Shown: positions 11,036 to 22,090 of the stretch, piece by piece
Layout of the letters: each line of letters opens with the position of its first letter
How positions within the stretch are numbered: position 1 is the first letter of the stretch
NCBI RefSeq assembly: GCF_005239225.2
Contig: NC_133302.1
Span: 2,666,001 to 2,730,000 of the forward strand
Origin: Populus alba
Lineage: Eukaryota; Streptophyta; Magnoliopsida; Malpighiales; Salicaceae
DNA length: 64,000 bases
Direction of reading: 5' to 3'
Notes under the pieces: generated by a model
Database searches by the model: none
The model's input: only the letters and a program-made list of their open reading frames with translations
Told to the model about the DNA's origin: nothing
Position numbers and translations under genes: made by a program

Positions 11036-11906
11036 ATGGCAGCAAAGTACGAGATTGAGAGGTTCAAGGGGAGCAATTTCTCACTGTGGAAAATGAGAAT
11101 CAAGGCAATCTTGAGGAAAGACAATTGCTTGGCAGCAATTGGGGATCGGCCCGCGGAGATCACTGATAATGCAAAATGGAATGAGATGGATGGAAATGCT
11201 ATTGCTAACATACATTTAGCATTAGCTGATGAAGTATTATCAAGTGTGGCGGAGAAGAAAACAACTAAGGAGATATGGGAGACTCTAACAAAGCTATACG
11301 AGTCCAAGTCTTTGCACACTAAGATTTTCTTAAAGCGGAGACTTTATACCCTTCGAATGGCAGAAACCACGTCGGTGACTGACCACATCAACACAATAAG
11401 AACTCTATTTTCACAACTCACTACGTTGGGTCAACAAATAGAGAAAAATGAACGTGCAGAGCTTCTACTTCAAAGTCTTCCTGATTCGTATGATCAGCTC
11501 ATTATCAACCTGACCAATAATATCCTCTCAGACTATTTAGTCTTCGATGATGTTGCAGCCGCTATCCTAGAAGAAGAAAATAGGCGCAAAACAAAGGAGA
11601 TAGAAACAGTTCAAACCAAGCAGAGGCGTTATTGGTGTCAAGAGGAAGATCAACGGAGCGTGGCTCTAGTGGTGAGTCAAAGGCAGGGAGGTCCAAATCA
11701 AGAAGTAAGAAGACTATAAAATGCTACAACTGTGGCAGAAAAGGGCACTTCAAAAAGGACTGTTGGTTTAAAAAAGGGTAATAGAGAATACTGCAGAGTC
11801 ATCAAGACCTCAAGGATGTGTTGCAAGCACCTCAGAAGATGGAGAGGTTCTATATAGTGAAGCAGCAACAATCTCTACAGATAGAGAAGAGCTCGCTGAG
11901 GTCTAG
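11036..11906 (+). pseudogene. Copia gag, element 2 copy 2, frameshifted
   Basis: Same gag as at 6209, starting with ATG 11036. The Trp codon that is a stop in copy 1 is still TGG here. Single-base deletion in the A run near 11590 shifts the frame after EEENRRK, so the zinc knuckle (11720-11765) is out of frame. The TAG before protease is present at 11904-11906, as in copy 1. Confidence 0.87.
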
Positions 11907-12328
11907 CTAATGGATTCAGGAGCAACATGGCATATGACCCTAGACGAGATTGGTTCCATACATATGAACCTATCTCTGGAGGCACAGTGTTCATGGGTGA
12001 TAATCATGCTGTAGAGATTTCTGGCATTGGCACCATCAAATTGAAGATGTATGATGGCTTAATTCGTACTATTTCAGGAGTGCGACATGTGAAAGACTTA
12101 AAGAAGAATCTTTTGTCCGTAGGACAATTTGATAGTCTTGGCTGTAAGATCCGAACAGACAATGGAATCATGAAAATTGTCAAAGGCGCGCTGGTGGTTT
12201 TAAAGGCAAGAAAGACAGTTGCAAACATGTTTGTATTAATGGGAGAAACACATCATGAGGCAGAAGCATCAATCGCATCAGCCAGTCCTGCAGAAGAGAA
12301 GACGATGATGTGGCATCAAAAACTAGGC
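11907..12328 (+). pseudogene. Copia protease and GAG-pre-integrase fragment, element 2 copy 2
   Basis: Begins at the MDSGATWHM protease motif. A one-base deletion (gacccct to gaccct) puts the rest in another frame. The sequence matches copy 1 up to MWHQKLG and then stops at 12328, where it is joined to LTR sequence through about four bases of filler (tgta). Integrase, RT and RNase H are missing. Confidence 0.88.
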
Positions 12329-12332
12329 TGTA

Positions 12333-12519
12333 ATTCTTAGTTGTTCTCCTATTAGTTGAGAGAGGTTGTAATTCCCACATTACTAGTAAAATCCTTCTAT
12401 ACTTGCCCGTGGACGTAGCCTAATTGGGTGAACCACGTAAATTCTTGTGTGTCTCATTTCTCGTTTTATCATATTCTTTGCCTTTTATCTTGTCGGGTTT
12501 GCATGCCAGTATCCTATCA
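12333..12519 (+). repeat. Truncated 3' LTR of element 2
   Basis: Last 187 bp of the LTR, starting at attcttag and ending at CTATCA. It has at least two substitutions against the full LTRs (aattcttg for aattttt, tatcata for tatccta) and is followed by the gaaga duplication. Confidence 0.9.
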
Positions 12520-12603
12520 GAAGACGTCAACTGTGCAGTGCTGGGGAGTGCTGCTGCTGATGGTTATTTCTTTGCTCTGTTGTGGCTGTATGTATGTTTG
12601 ATA
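12520..12603 (-). repeat. 5' LTR of element 1, second part, with element 2 TSD
   Basis: 12520-12524 is the second gaaga. 12525-12603 continues the split LTR of element 1 and ends TTTGATA, followed by the outer duplication aaaca at 12604-12608. Confidence 0.9.
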
Positions 12604-12608
12604 AAACA

Positions 12609-13384
12609 TGAAAACTACAAGAATAAATATTTAAATAATAAAACGAGAAAAAATAACATTTTTTTATTCCCAGAGGAACGCGGAAAAAATACTGAAACAG
12701 TGGGAGTGCATGGTGTGCAGATACTGGAACGGGACAGGCTGCAAAAACAATGGAGGAGCATGACATGCAAGCGGAAATGAATTATTTTTAAAACATTTTT
12801 AAATAAAAAATATTAAAAAAAAAACCCTACATAAATAGTTAAATGCTATAACTATTTGTAAATATTTTAGATGGCTTTGTGTTGGATTGTTAGTACGTTT
12901 TAAAAAATCCGTTTATTTTGGTCAGGTTATTTTCACTATTATTAACGTTTTTGTTTTCTTTCTTATTTTGGTGGTTCTATGAAGTTTCTTGGAGTAATTT
13001 TCCAGCAAGCACTAACTGATTGCATTAATGTTTTTGCCGTGGGGGACACACTGAGCATAAAGACCGCTTTATTGGTCTATTTTTCAACGTCTTAATTTAG
13101 GGGGGGAAACAACTGAAAGCCATAAGAATACACCGATAGCCTCTACTTGCATCATTTTGCATTTGTATCAAATTGATTGATATTTATTTATTTATCATCT
13201 TTTAGTTTGTATTAATTTCTCAATTGATTATGTCTGATTTGAAAATTAATCTTAATCTCTCAAAAGTGTTATTCCTTATTATTCTTTCAAAGTTCCATGG
13301 AAACATTAAATAATTCTTCACCTAATCTTATCATTTATTTATGTAAAATAGAATGGGTTAAATTTAAGGATATCTGTATTTGGA
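12609..13384. other. AT-rich spacer
   Basis: Noncoding. I see no gene, hairpin or clear repeat here beyond A/T-rich runs. Confidence 0.5.
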
Positions 13385-14061
13385 ATGTTTGTCGATATTT
13401 GGGATTTTTTTTCCGCTTCTATTTTCCACTTTTATCTTTATTTTTCGCATCTGAAACGTTTTTTCCTTGATGCAGCTGCGCGCATGCCAAGAAAGTTGAA
13501 AATCATATCCCAGGTTTATCACCAGGAAATTTCCTGTGTAAATTACTTGAAATTTCTAGTGAAATTTCCTGGCAATCAAGGCAGGAATACTGAGTCAACC
13601 TAAAAATGGACTAATCAAATAATATATTCAAATAAAATCAGCCAAGTCAGAGACCCCAAACAGTCCCTCTGTTAATAATTCATTCAAAAGAGTTATACAA
13701 TATTTTTATTATTTGGTTCATGGGAAACTTTTTAATTATATATTTAAAACCTAGCATTATGTAATTCTAATACTATATTTTGAATAAATTTAGGGAAGAA
13801 ATTATAATATAATTTGTAATTAAGTTCTTAGAAAATTTCACAAACAGATTCTATATCTATCTCTTTCTTATTCTCCAATATTTTCATCCATCTTTTATAT
13901 TTATTGATTAAAAACATATTTTTATTTCTTTATGTGTTTTTTTTTCTTTTTTACTAAGGATATTTGACTTCATTCTATTCTTCGAACTTGTTCTCTAAAT
14001 ATATAACTAGTATCATTTATTCAAATTAATTCTTATTTTCTTGTTAGTATCATCTAATTTG

Positions 14062-14123
<62 letters not shown>

Positions 14124-14430
14124 AAAATAAAATATTCTCTTATAATTTACATGATGTACAGCCCATTTATTAAAATTATAATATGTTTAAAGATAATTGA
14201 AAAACTTTAATTTAGTCATTTTTTATAAACGATCCCATTATTAATTATGTATAATATCTTTTATTAATTTTATTTCAAACATTGTTTATAGTATAAAATA
14301 AGCCATTATTCAATATAGATGATTAATAATAAATATAGATGAATAATAATAAATTTTGTATAATTTGCAGGGGATTTTCTTATTCTCGTTAGTTAATCCT
14401 GATCGAGAAAAGCCTCAACAAACCTTTATT
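13385..14430. repeat. Dispersed NLR-flank repeat R1, copy a
   Basis: Starts at gtttgtcgatatttggga, includes tgatgcagctgcgcgcatgcc, then aatcaaataatatattcaaa, acagtccct, attcaaaagagttatacaa and aaaacctagcattatg. The same order recurs at about 21240-22000, 37960-38560 (split by a MITE), 44190-44900, 47200-47900 and 62280-62560. The last copy lies just upstream of TNL2, so R1 probably derives from NLR promoter-side DNA. It has no coding content. Confidence 0.7.
14063..14119. repeat. Microsatellite (CTAT)n (TA)n
   Basis: Four CTAT units run into about twenty TA units. A shorter TA run is at the same place in the R1 copy at 21660. Confidence 0.9.
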
Positions 14431-14439
14431 TTGTTATTT

Positions 14440-14749
14440 TGAATTGACTAAAAAGAGTTCATCATCTTTCTTGCAAATTATTAGGAATGCAATAATTATA
14501 AAAGAGGTAAAAGGGAACACGTACGTAGAGAAAATTTCTCAAGCGTGTATTGGTAAAGATCGAGCTGGAATTTCTCAAGCGTGCATTGCAACAACTGGGC
14601 TATATGATTTTGCAAATTTGATGCCGTGTAGACTCATGACATGTGGACTTGCTAAATGGCAGCATTGAAAAAACAGGATTGCTCATTTCGATCAGCAAAT
14701 ACTTGGAAAGTCAGTCAATGCAAGTCAGTCAATCAATGATAGTTTTTCA
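14440..14749. repeat. Dispersed repeat R2, copy a
   Basis: Contains aaattattaggaatgcaataatt, the core caagcgtgtattggtaaa (14552-), and a segment gacatgtggacttgctaaatggcag shared with 43930-44000 and 48400-48450. Confidence 0.6.
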
Positions 14750-17700
14750 ATACATGTACATGAAAAAACATAGGAAATTTCCTTTGTAATTTACTAGAAA
14801 TTCTAAGTGAAATCTCCCGTCAGTTGTATTATCTTTGGTCCCTAGATTTACATACCGTTATCTTTGATCCTTATTGTGTTATTAATTTTAGTCCAAAGTT
14901 CTGATTGAAAAACCCAAAACTGTCCCTAGATTTACAATTCATGCAAAAGAGTTATATAGCATCTCTTAACTCTGTTGCTTCTCGTAACATTCCTAGAAAG
15001 TAAGCCATTATTCAATTTTGATGATCAATAATAAATATCGATGATTAATAATTAATTTTGTATAATTTACACAAAGTGAGGTTCCAAGAAAAGCCTCAAC
15101 AAACCTTATTTTGTTATTCTGAATTCACTAAAAAAAAAATTCATCATCTTTCTCGCAAATTCTCAGCAATGCAATAATCATAATTATAAAAGAGATAAAA
15201 GGTAACACGTAAAAGTTATTCCACTAACTATTCTACTAGAAAAATATGTAAAAGTTATTCTATTACTAATGACCACTTATAGTCAAGCTCTTATTCTCCT
15301 TTTCCACATCTGAAAAGTAGGTCACCGGACGTGGTTGTCATTTTGTCACAAACAGTATTTTTTAATTTTTAATTATTAGCAATGCAATAATTATAATTAT
15401 AAAAGATAAAAATGTAACATGCGGGGAAAAAAAGCAAGGAAATTTCTCAAGCGTGTATTGGTAAATATTGAGCAGCAAGCAAATTCTTTAGCCACGTGTT
15501 GATCGATATTGAGCTGGAATTTGGAGTGCTAATTTCGAGGTAGTTGCTGATGGCGTATAATTATAAAAAAAAAAAAAAAAAATTTAGAAGCATGGTTCAA
15601 CTGTCCTCCTAAGTAATTATAATGTAATAAGACTGTGGTCCGTGGATGCAATATGTTGTTGATATCTGAGTTGAATTAGATTTATTTTTAACTGAATCAA
15701 TGTGGCCTGGGCTTACCTAGAAGGATCACTGAGTTAAAATAATCTGGTGTTGCCTAGGTGAGTTTGTAGAGGAAGAGCGACTTTCAAGAACAGGATATGA
15801 AAAAAGGCGAGCGGAAAAGATAACTCGGTGGCTGGGTCAAGTGAGTTCGAGGACGGGGTGACTTGGCATACATCAAGTATCTTTACCTGTACTCAATGAG
15901 TTGATGCCATGACAAAAGCAGAGGAAGACGATGGAGAGAGAAACTATAATGGTTAGGTTTTATAGGTTTGATTTAACGATGGGTAGGAAGACTTGAAAAG
16001 TAGTTGTTTTTGCGGTGTAAAAGTATTTAAAAAATATATTTTTATTTTAAAATAATTTTTATTATTTTTAAATCATCAAAAAATTAATTAGATGTATTTT
16101 TTAAAAAAATATTTTAAAAACCAAACTTATTCTAAAGCACTGTAAAGTGTAAACAAGGTTTTTTTTTTTTTTTTCCAGTTAAGGAATTTGATCAAACACT
16201 TGATACGCTTCATTAAAAAATTAACAACAGGATAAAGGGATTTTGTGGGCGGCAAGGGCCTAATGATCACTGCTGCCAACTAATAGACATGGGTTTTTCC
16301 TATTTCATCTCTCGGTCCGTTCTTAGATTTACCAGCACCACAAACACCAGACCATCAATCCTTTGGATTTTATCAAGCATCCATGGTGAATAAAAAGTGT
16401 TCTTATTATTTTTCTATCCTTCGAATGAAAGGCCAAAAAGCAGTAAAAAGCATGCAATAATACATAGAAAAATCTTATAGCCAAAACAAACAAGACTTTC
16501 CTTATCAAATCAAGTAAAGATGCTTTATGAACTTTCCTGTATATCAATAGTTTTCATCAATTATCTTAAATTATAATATTAAATGGTGAAGAACCAACTC
16601 AAATGCAATATCCCAACTAATAATCTCTTCTTGAAAAAACAATTTGTTTCTAACTAAGATCAAGAATTTCCATCTTCTTGAAAATACGTCGAAGAAGTGA
16701 GAAAAAGAATGAAACAGTATGCATCAAAAGCAATCTGATCCGTTTTATTTTTTTCTATTTTGTTGCTATTGTGGTCAGAATTTTAAGAGATTTGAAATTT
16801 TTTATTGTTATTTTTATCTGAAATTATTAATAAAATATTTTCCATCAACATTTTCATTTCTATCTGTCTATTTACTGGTATAGTGAATGGAATGTGCCAG
16901 AGAGTGTTCTTTGGTTTCAGCTAAGAGCCTTTGTTTTACAAAGTATCCATGCACAGAATAGTCCAATGATACCACCGCAGAACAGGAGGGGAATTCAAAA
17001 TTTGGGGAAGTTCATTGAATTATCTCCAACACCTGGCAAGAAATTTGTACAGAAAATTCCAAAAGGCAAATACAAGTCAAGAAATATAATTTGCTTCTTA
17101 TATAAATTGCACATGCTTTCTCGAGGCTTGATTTGGACAAGAAAAGGTCATCATATAAATTTTCTTAAGATCCCATTAAGAGAAATTTGATTTTCGTGAA
17201 TGAAAATTAATCCAACCATTTCTTCATCTTGAGAAAAATTAAACAAAAGACGAGGAAATTTACTTGCTAGTTTTGGAGTCAAAGTCTCGTAGACATGCTA
17301 GGTTAGTCAAGGTTTGGGCAACAAATTTCTCTTTGCATATTTGACTGATTGGATCATTTTAGAGGCTGCCCTGGCCATGTCATGCATAGCCCATAATAAA
17401 TAGTCATAGCAGATATAATACTTTTACTACTCTTTAGAGCTTGGTCGATAATGGTTACGGTTATTTTTTAAATAATTTTTTGTATTAAAATATATAATAA
17501 TAATATTTTTTATTTTTTAAAAAATTATTTTTAATATCATCAAAATAATTTGAGAACACTAAAAAATATATTAATTTAAAGTAAATAAAAAATAAATTTT
17601 TTTATTTTTTTTTCAAAAGTAGTATCATTTATACCAAAGATACACAGTATTTTTTTATATATATATATTTTGAATATTAAAAAAATTAATCCACTGCTAT

Positions 17701-17882
17701 TCTACTAAACTTGAAAATTATGTAAAACTTATTCTATTACTAATATGGGAGTGATACTGTTTGTCTTGGTCCATATATAAGGGGATCTTTTGGCAATAGT
17801 ATTTAAAATACAAGGTTTGTCTTACTGGGAAGATAAACTCAAATTTTTATTGAAGATGAGAAATTATTGTTGATTAAATTAA
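14750..17882. repeat. Segmental duplication block A, copy 1
   Basis: A stretch of about 3.1 kb that is collinear with 24950-29463 in the same orientation. Landmarks in order: ccctagatttacata, aactctgttgcttctc, caaacagt, caagcgtgtattggtaaa, aactcggtggctgggtcaag, ggcaagggcctaatgatcac, aaaggccaaaaagcagtaaa, ggccatgtcatgcatagccc, gtcttact.ggaagataaac. No intact gene lies inside. 16380-16720 resembles the region between TNL exon 3 and exon 4 relics seen at 31225-31500 and 57180-57290. Confidence 0.75.
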
Positions 17883-18239
17883 AGATAAAATCAAGCTGTA
17901 CAAGCATGTATAAAAATTTACATGTTTGGGTTTAAAATTCTCAAAATTAACTAGAGAGTGTCATGGACATCAATCCATACATTGGGAAAACTTTCATTTA
18001 TTTAAGAGTGGTTAAAATTACTTCTCAAAATATTTTTTAATTAAAAGTGTATTAAAATAATATTTTTAAAATTTATTTTTAATATAAACACATTAAAATG
18101 ATTCAAAAAAAATTTAAGAAATGTAATTTGATTCCCAAAAGCATCCTAAAACTAAATTTAATCTTGTCTTATCCTATTTTGTTGAGTTCTATGTATGGAG
18201 ATGATAGCATGATTTATAAACGGTTATACAACTCAATCT
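17883..18239. other. AT-rich spacer
   Basis: Noncoding. 18000-18130 looks like a worn MITE (gtggttaaaattacttctcaaaa near one end), but no terminal repeats can be matched. Confidence 0.4.
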
Positions 18240-18530
18240 AGACAAATAACTCGTTCGTAATCATGGTTAAGTAATTTATTTACTTTGCTCAACAATCATG
18301 AGTTATTATTTAAGTAATCAACTAGTAAGGCATTTTGTTCTGTATAGTTATTAATTAAAATAATTTTTTATATGATCAACTGGACTAGGGATTTAAGGGA
18401 TGAATATTATGTTCCAATATGAATATTTATTACATCCAAAATAAACATCTTTTACTTGGCCATGAACTAAGCTTTTATTGGCTTGAACTAAATTATAAGC
18501 TCTATAAATAATAGGGACTAAGTAAGTGTA
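18240..18530. repeat. Repeat pair B, copy 1
   Basis: Collinear with 42010-42311 (shared: agtaatttatttactttgct, aagtaatcaactagtaagg, tattatgttccaatatgaat, acatccaaaataaacatctt). Copy 2 ends exactly where an LTR-like sequence begins at 42312, so this copy acts as the empty site. Confidence 0.75.
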
Positions 18531-18860
18531 GCTAAAGATCGATGCCACGCTTGAGAAGGAAGAACATGCAGGTGGAGAACTAACCTTAATAGTAATTGGG
18601 TTAGGACAGTTAAAATAATTGATTTTTAATTCAGTGTAGGAATATTTAAAGAGATATGATATATGCGAGAACAAGAAAATCGAAGTAGATAACAACCTGT
18701 TAATAGAGCTTGCGAGGATGTAATTGAAAAAAATAAAGTTTGGTGACCGAAATGAAAATAGATAAAGATACCAAGGACCAAGAAATAAAACATTGGCTAT
18801 GAGCAGTGACATGAACAGTAAAGCGACAGAGGAGGTATGAAAGATTTGTTTCAAGTTTCG
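18531..18860. repeat. Repeat pair C, copy 1
   Basis: Shares atgccacgcttgagaaggaa, gaacatgcaggtggagaact and aaggatgtaattgaaaaa-like sequence with 20200-20460. The text (accaaggaccaa, taattgaaa) resembles LTR-type low-complexity sequence. The open frame on the minus strand has no recognisable domain. Confidence 0.6.
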
Positions 18861-19439
18861 TTTGTAATGTAGTGGTAAGACTGAGGAGGCAACACGTACG
18901 ATGTTGATGCCTAAGCTGAATTAGGTTCATTTTTAACATAATCAATGTGGCAGTGTGAACACTAACTTTTATTTGTTTCTTTTTGCCAAAGTCTAAGATA
19001 GAAAGCTCTCATCTCAATAAGTTCCCACTTTCACATTCAATAAATGTAACACAGTGGAAGACTTGAAAATTACTTGTTTTTGTGATGTGAGAGTACTTAA
19101 AAAAAATAATTAAAAATATATATATTTTTAATTTTTTTTTTCCAGTCAAGGAATTTTATCAAACACTTTGCCAAAGTCATTAAAAAACTTTTTATTTGTT
19201 TCTTTTTGCCAAAGTCATTACCAACCCATTGCCAACCCACGTATTTAATTCCTTGTTCCTTTGAATTCAATTCCTTTTTGCTGGAATGAGCTGTAGTGGC
19301 GAAATTGGGGGTAAACTGTAGTAATAGTATTTGGAAATATAATATGATATTTTGATGATTTAATAAAGAGATTCTTATAAGAGATTATCTAAAATGCTTA
19401 GGGTTTTCTCAAGCCATTTTCAGATAAAGAATATTATTT
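18861..19439. repeat. Mixed repeat fragments
   Basis: 18861-18960 is a fragment of R2 (gtggtaagactg...tgttgatgcctaagctgaat). 19050-19170 has the aagacttgaaaa...ccagtcaaggaattttatc module also found in block A. No gene seen. Confidence 0.5.
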
Positions 19440-19600
19440 CTTGTAAATTATTAGCAATGCTATAATTATAATTATAAATGATAAAAATGTAACACATGCA
19501 GGAAAAAAAAAAAGCAAGGAAATTTTTCAAGCGCGTATTGGTATTGAGATAATTTTGAGGTAGTTGCTGGGGGAGTATAATTATATATATAAAAAATATT
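19440..19600. repeat. Dispersed repeat R2, copy b
   Basis: attagcaatgctataattat followed by caagcgcgtattggta and gaggtagttgctggggg, in the same order as at 15380, 20915, 26675 and 63830. Confidence 0.65.
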
Positions 19601-19604
19601 AATT

Positions 19605-19930
19605 TGGAGTGCTAATTGTGTGTTTCTTCTTGTGCAAGAAAAATTTAAAAGAAATATCACCTCGACAACGTACATTCTTACATTCTTTAAGGTGTAGGAG
19701 TCCAAATGAATCCCAACCGTTGCTTTTATTCTCCACTGCTCAACGAATTTGGCATCTCACCAGGAAGGAACCGGATGCGATGCACTGAATATATGCACAG
19801 TCCCAATTCCCAAGTGGACCACAGTCGCTGCTTTTATTCTTTATAATAATGTGATAGGAATAGCAGTTTGACAATGAGCATCCTTCTCCACGGTAACTCA
19901 TCCAATTTGACAATGAGTATAACATATTCT
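19605..19930 (-). pseudogene. TNL fossil: end of LRR exon and start of C-terminal exon
   Basis: On the minus strand 19605-19700 resembles the end of TNL exon 4 and its intron (VVEV then a gt donor-like tail ending gcacaattagc). 19740-19925 carries NWMSYRGEGCSLS and IIIKNKSS, the signature of the TNL post-LRR (C-JID) exon as in TNL1 33000-33080. The two halves are near each other as in the real genes, but the intervening intron is shortened. There is no larger open gene. This is a relic of a third TNL copy. Confidence 0.7.
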
Positions 19931-20190
19931 TTTATAATAACGTTACTATTATTTAATTTGTTATTACTATATATATATATATAAATATTTTTTTATAATT
20001 TATATGATGGACTGTTAACCGATTAAAACAGTGATATATTTAAAAATAATTGAAAATCTCAATTTAATTATTTTTATATACAAATCCGGTTCAATAGTTT
20101 ATGTTAGAAAATAAGTCATTATTCAATATTGATGACCTATAATAAATATCATATCGTTGATTAATAATAAATTTTATATAATTTACAGAG
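19931..20190. repeat. Dispersed repeat (R1 3' portion)
   Basis: Contains ttattattactatatatata, aataattgaaaat, ttattcaatattgatgacc and ataataaattttatataatt, also found at 41505-41760 and other R1 copies. Confidence 0.55.
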
Positions 20191-20199
20191 AATTTTTTT

Positions 20200-20460
20200 A
20201 ATGCCACGCTTGAGAAGGAAGAACATGCAGGTGGAGAACTAATCTTAATAGCAACTGGGTTGGGAGGGTTAAAAAAATTGATTTCTAATTCAATGTAGAA
20301 ATATTTAAAGGTATATGATATATGCAATAACATGAAAATCGAAGTGGATAACAACAAATAGAACCGTGTTAATAGAACTTGCAAGGATGTAATTGAAAAA
20401 CAATGAAGTTTAGTGACCAAAACCAAAATAGGTAAAGATCTCAAGGACCAAGGTCATTGT
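20200..20460. repeat. Repeat pair C, copy 2
   Basis: Partner of 18540-18800. It directly follows R1-type sequence. Confidence 0.6.
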
Positions 20461-20489
20461 GAATTGCATTTGCTGCCAAAATGTATCCC

Positions 20490-20900
20490 ACCGCAATAAT
20501 CTCCGGAAACATACATTAAAGAAATAAGTGCTTTTCCTGACAATGAAACAACATGGTCAATACTATTCTCGTCGAAAATAATCTCCTCCCGAGTTCTGCA
20601 GATTAACACCCTTGCCTTGCTGCTGTCAAATCTGTAAAAGTGCTTTCAGCATTATCAATTCCAATCAAACAGCCATAACGAGCTATAACTGCTTGAAAAT
20701 CATCTTTTGCCCAGAATGATAGAGATAAACCAAAGAGATCAACCCAGCTAAAGCTATCAACAACAATATCAGCTTTATAGCGTCAGTAAAGATGAAATAA
20801 GAGTTTATTAACCAAACCTCAATCAAAAAAACTTTATAGCGCCAATATAGGTGAATAAAAACGAAAAACTGAAGCATATTTCTTTTTTATCTTATTTTTC
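20490..20900. repeat. Repeat pair D, copy 1 (empty site)
   Basis: Collinear with 49700-50340: tttcctgacaatgaaac, atggtcaatactattctcgtcg, gcattatcaattccaatcaaac, gatagagataaaccaaagag, tttatagcgccaatataggtg. It lacks the 249-bp insertion present at 49924-50172. Confidence 0.8.
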
Positions 20901-20904
20901 TCAA

Positions 20905-21180
20905 ATTTCTGTAAGGAAAAAAAAGCAAGGAAATTTCTCAAGCGCGTATTGGTAAATATTGAGCAGCAATCAAATTCTTTAGCCACATGTTGATCGATAT
21001 TGAGCTGGAATTTGGAGTGGTAATTTTGAGGTAGTTGCTAATTAAAAAAAAATCATTTTTTTTAGAAGTAATAATTGTCAAAGAATAAATTACTGAGCTG
21101 GAATTTAGAGTTGTAACTTTCGTGGTGGCTGCAGATATTGGAGTATGAGTGTTCTTTGGAGTACGGTTGAATTGATATTC
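20905..21180. repeat. Dispersed repeat R2, copy c, plus 43-bp repeat
   Basis: 20915-21060 carries gcaaggaaatttctcaagcg, gagcagcaatcaaattcttt and gatcgatattgagctggaat. 21134-21176 repeats bases 17-59 of the window. Confidence 0.7.
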
Positions 21181-21239
21181 TGAAATAATATCCACATTCA
21201 CACGATAACAAGGGACGAAGAGATATCAAGCTTCTCTTG

Positions 21240-22090
21240 TCATGTTTGTCGATATTTGGGATTTTTTATCCCGTTTCTATTTTCCACTTTTAACTTTATT
21301 TTCCGCATCTGAACGTCTCGAGGCAGCTGCGCGCATGCCAAGAAAATGAGAAGATACAAAAGGAAAAGAAAAGAAATTCTTGAAGTTTGGGACTTTAGTG
21401 AAATTGACTAATCAAATAATATATTTCAAATCAAATAAGCCTCTATGTTAATAATTCATTGAAAAAAGTTATACAATATTTTTATTAGTTGGTTCATGGA
21501 AAACTTTTTAATTATATATTAAAACCTAGCATTATGTAAGGATATTTGACTTCATTCTATTCTCCGAACTTCTTCTCTACATATATTATAATAGGAGCTG
21601 GTACCATTTATTCAAACTAATTTCTATTTACGTGTTGCTATTATTTAATTTGTTATTTGCTATATATATATATATATAATCAGAAAAATAAATATATTTT
21701 TTTTATAATTTACATAATAGGATGTACTGTCCACCTATTAAAACCATGATATGTTTAAAGGTAATTGAAAAACCTTAATTTAGTCATTTTTATAACTGAT
21801 CTCATCATTAATTGTGTAATCATGTCTTTTATCAATTTTATTTATGCTAGAAAATAAGTCATTATTCAATATTGATGATCAATAATAAATATCAATGATT
21901 AATAATAAATTTTGTATAATTTGCAGAGATTTTTTTATTCTTGTTAATTAATCCCTGAGCGAAGTTCCAAGAAAAGCCTCAACAACCTTATTTTGTTATT
22001 TTGAATTCACTAAAAAAAGTGTTCAACATCTTTCTTTCTTTAATTATATATTAAAGAAAATGCAAGGAAATTATTAGCAATGCAATAATC
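21240..22090. repeat. Dispersed NLR-flank repeat R1, copy b
   Basis: Same landmarks as 13385-14430 in the same order, with a shorter TA microsatellite at 21660. Confidence 0.7.

Larger units (their letters stand above)
5401..12519 (+). mobile_element. Ty1-copia retrotransposon, element 2, tandem dimer nested in element 1
   Basis: Order on the plus strand: full LTR (5401-5883), primer site, gag-pol (6209-10130), polypurine tract, full LTR (10227-10710), primer site, a second gag and front of pol (11036-12328), then the last 187 bp of an LTR (12333-12519). Only the two outermost ends carry the gaaga duplication, so the middle LTR is shared by two copies. The two complete LTRs differ by one A in a run (483 versus 484 bp). 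In the second copy about 3.0 kb is missing between GAG-pre-integrase and the LTR, with about four bases (tgta) of filler at the join. Unequal LTR exchange followed by deletion would explain this. Confidence 0.9.
874..12603 (-). mobile_element. Ty1-copia retrotransposon, element 1 (minus strand), interrupted by element 2
   Basis: Read on the minus strand the order is LTR, Met-tRNA primer site, gag, integrase core, reverse transcriptase, RNase H, polypurine tract, LTR. Gag-integrase-RT order is diagnostic of Ty1-copia. The right (5') LTR is split at 5400/12525 by a second Copia insertion. The element ends in TATTAG and TTGATA instead of TG...CA, and it is flanked by the 5-bp duplication aaaca. 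Protease and the front of integrase are missing, and pol carries frameshifts, so it cannot move on its own. The left LTR is 305 bp. The right LTR is 324 bp after removing the insertion, and the difference is a 19-bp internal duplication. Confidence 0.92.

Noticed and set aside
12424..12780. Plus-strand frame of 118 codons across the end of element 2 and element 1 LTR
   Set aside because: It is a chance fusion of two LTR remnants and flank; similar starts occur in each element 2 LTR.
14063..14119. Long TA run as a TATA promoter
   Set aside because: It is a microsatellite inside repeat R1, with no gene nearby.
17430..17640. Possible MITE (also 29040-29230 and 48700-48920)
   Set aside because: Left-end words are suggestive, but inverted ends and target duplications cannot be matched, so I list them only as AT-rich DNA.
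18393..18854. Minus-strand frame of 153 codons with cysteines
   Set aside because: The repeat partner at 20200-20460 does not keep the frame, starts are not conserved, and no domain is seen.
20938..21201. Minus-strand frames in R2 (also 26749-27000) that share a C-terminal peptide
   Set aside because: The likeness is explained by DNA-level repeat identity. Other R2 copies do not keep the frame. I could not argue for selection on the peptide.
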